Below are positions 4,450 through 5,189 of a stretch of 5,189 bases of DNA, one piece after another. The position numbers and the translations under genes are program-made. Every line of letters starts with the position of its first letter. Position 1 is the first letter of the stretch. The notes beneath the pieces were generated by a model. That model was not told the DNA's origin. It searched no databases and saw nothing but the letters and a program-made list of their open reading frames with translations. The stretch comes from DASPRM01 sp035319065 (lineage in GTDB: Bacteria > Acidobacteriota > Terriglobia > Terriglobales > Acidobacteriaceae): NCBI GenBank assembly GCA_035319065.1, contig DATHDM010000144.1, forward strand, positions 1 to 5,189. Direction: 5' to 3'.

Positions 4450-5189
4450 TTGGACGCTCCTGCTGGGGGAAAACAGCCACTTACCGACCGGCTGGCGACG
4501 GCCCGGGTACCCATTCTCTATCTGATCGTGGGTGTGCTGATTGTGATCAGCGTGGTGCCCATGTACTTCTATTCCCGGGAGGTGGTGGCCATCAACCGGG
4601 AACGGCTGATTTCCAACGAACGGCTGCTGCAGACCCGCATCACGCTTTCGCTGGGGAACGAAATCGCGCAAAAGCTGAACGGCCTGGACGCCATGCTGAG
4701 CAATCTGTCGTCCGCGATCCAGATCACCAGCGGCGGCAACATCGGCGGCGACGGCGTGAACACTCCGGAGCTGCGGGCGCTGCTGGAGAAGTTTGTTTCT
4801 TCCTCGGGCGACCTGGCGTACGCCACGCTGCTCAACAGCGATGCCAAGGGGCAGGCGGTGGGGCGCATCGTGCCCGACGAGTTTCTGCAACATGAGATGG
4901 AGCGGGCCTTCACGGCGGCGCACGACGGGCGGGCCTATAAGGGGCAGGCGCTATCGCTGGGGTCGGGAAAGGACCGCCACGTGGTGATCCTGGTGAGCGT
5001 GCCATTGCTGGCTGGCGGGCGGTTCTACGGGATGCTGGGAGCGGCGGTAGATCTGGGCTTCGTCATCCGCAACCTGAACGACGTGAGCGCGGCCAACATG
5101 CTGACGTATGTGGTGGATCAGCAGGGGCGGCTGGTAGCGGCGCCGGATTCGTCGCATTTCGCCACCGGGCAGAACATGACCAAGTTCGA
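4450..5189 (+). CDS. Membrane-anchored Cache-domain sensor, 3'-partial
   Basis: The N-terminal 246 residues of a longer protein run off the right edge without a stop. The start is TTG at 4450 behind a strong ribosome site. The first in-frame ATG (4561) is residue 38, inside the transmembrane helix, so it cannot be the true start. Residues 1-19 are cytoplasmic, about 20-41 form a transmembrane helix (VPILYLIVGVLIVISVV), and 44-86 form a long helix typical of the stalk opening a double-Cache domain. The extracytoplasmic part ends with FYGMLGAAVDLGFVIRNL (192-209) and MLTYVVDQQGRLVAAPDS (217-234), which match the general dCache pattern of a Gxlg strand and a yvvDxxGrlvaxpd strand. Such domains sense small ligands and are coupled to chemoreceptor, histidine kinase, GGDEF or phosphatase outputs. 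The output module is outside the window, so the pathway cannot be named. It lies 276 bp downstream of the coiled-coil gene with its own -10-like box, so it is probably a separate transcription unit. Confidence 0.8.
   Translation, partial: MDAPAGGKQPLTDRLATARVPILYLIVGVLIVISVVPMYFYSREVVAINRERLISNERLLQTRITLSLGNEIAQKLNGLDAMLSNLSSAIQITSGGNIGGDGVNTPELRALLEKFVSSSGDLAYATLLNSDAKGQAVGRIVPDEFLQHEMERAFTAAHDGRAYKGQALSLGSGKDRHVVILVSVPLLAGGRFYGMLGAAVDLGFVIRNLNDVSAANMLTYVVDQQGRLVAAPDSSHFATGQNMTKF

Noticed and set aside
4408..4923. Minus-strand open frame opposite the sensor gene
   Set aside because: It shows His/Arg/Gln-rich shadow composition and no motif, while the plus strand gives a coherent membrane helix and Cache domain.

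Overview
The window is GC-rich DNA with long bacterial genes and short leaders. Family resemblances recalled from memory point to the Acidobacteriota (Koribacter/Terriglobales-like soil bacteria): a secreted TPR protein with a post-signal LPNAP-type motif, a secreted coiled-coil protein with a KVVTNDDIP-type motif, and a lipoprotein with a WHVLYG...AVDASTGEFLRVEK tail. No search could be run, so this placement is inference. The window contains no tRNA, rRNA, CRISPR array, transposase or phage gene that I can see.

Layout. From the left edge to 758 (+) is the 3' part of a PilZ-domain (c-di-GMP-binding) protein whose frame is open to the window edge. At 763-825 the intergenic spacer is a degenerate 7-bp repeat (core TCAGC). 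At 878-1729 (+) is a secreted two-TPR protein. Its last 32 bp overlap tail-to-tail with a minus-strand lipoprotein gene (2330 down to 1698). The 285-bp spacer at 2331-2615 lies between divergent genes. It holds a second copy of the heptad repeat, a CCACCC/GGGTGG inverted repeat, and putative -10 boxes for both flanking genes. At 2616-3536 (+) is a full-length prepilin peptidase (PilD/GspO family) with the tetracysteine motif and both catalytic aspartates. At 3613-4173 (+) is a small exported coiled-coil protein. The 276-bp spacer at 4174-4449 holds a GC-rich inverted repeat, three phased T-tracts and a -10-like box. From 4450 (+) to the right edge is the N-terminal part of a membrane-anchored Cache-type sensor, which starts at TTG; its output domain lies outside the window.

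Functional reading. PilD matures type IV pilins or type II secretion pseudopilins. PilZ proteins are c-di-GMP effectors, often of pili and motility, and Cache proteins sense small ligands outside the membrane. A surface-motility or secretion theme is therefore plausible. However, the genes have separate spacers with their own -10-like boxes and one gene runs the opposite way, so this is not one operon.

Nothing here is a convincing undescribed system. The most interesting signals are non-coding: a phased heptad repeat shared by two spacers, and a TANAAT hexamer close upstream of all five gene starts whose upstream region is visible.
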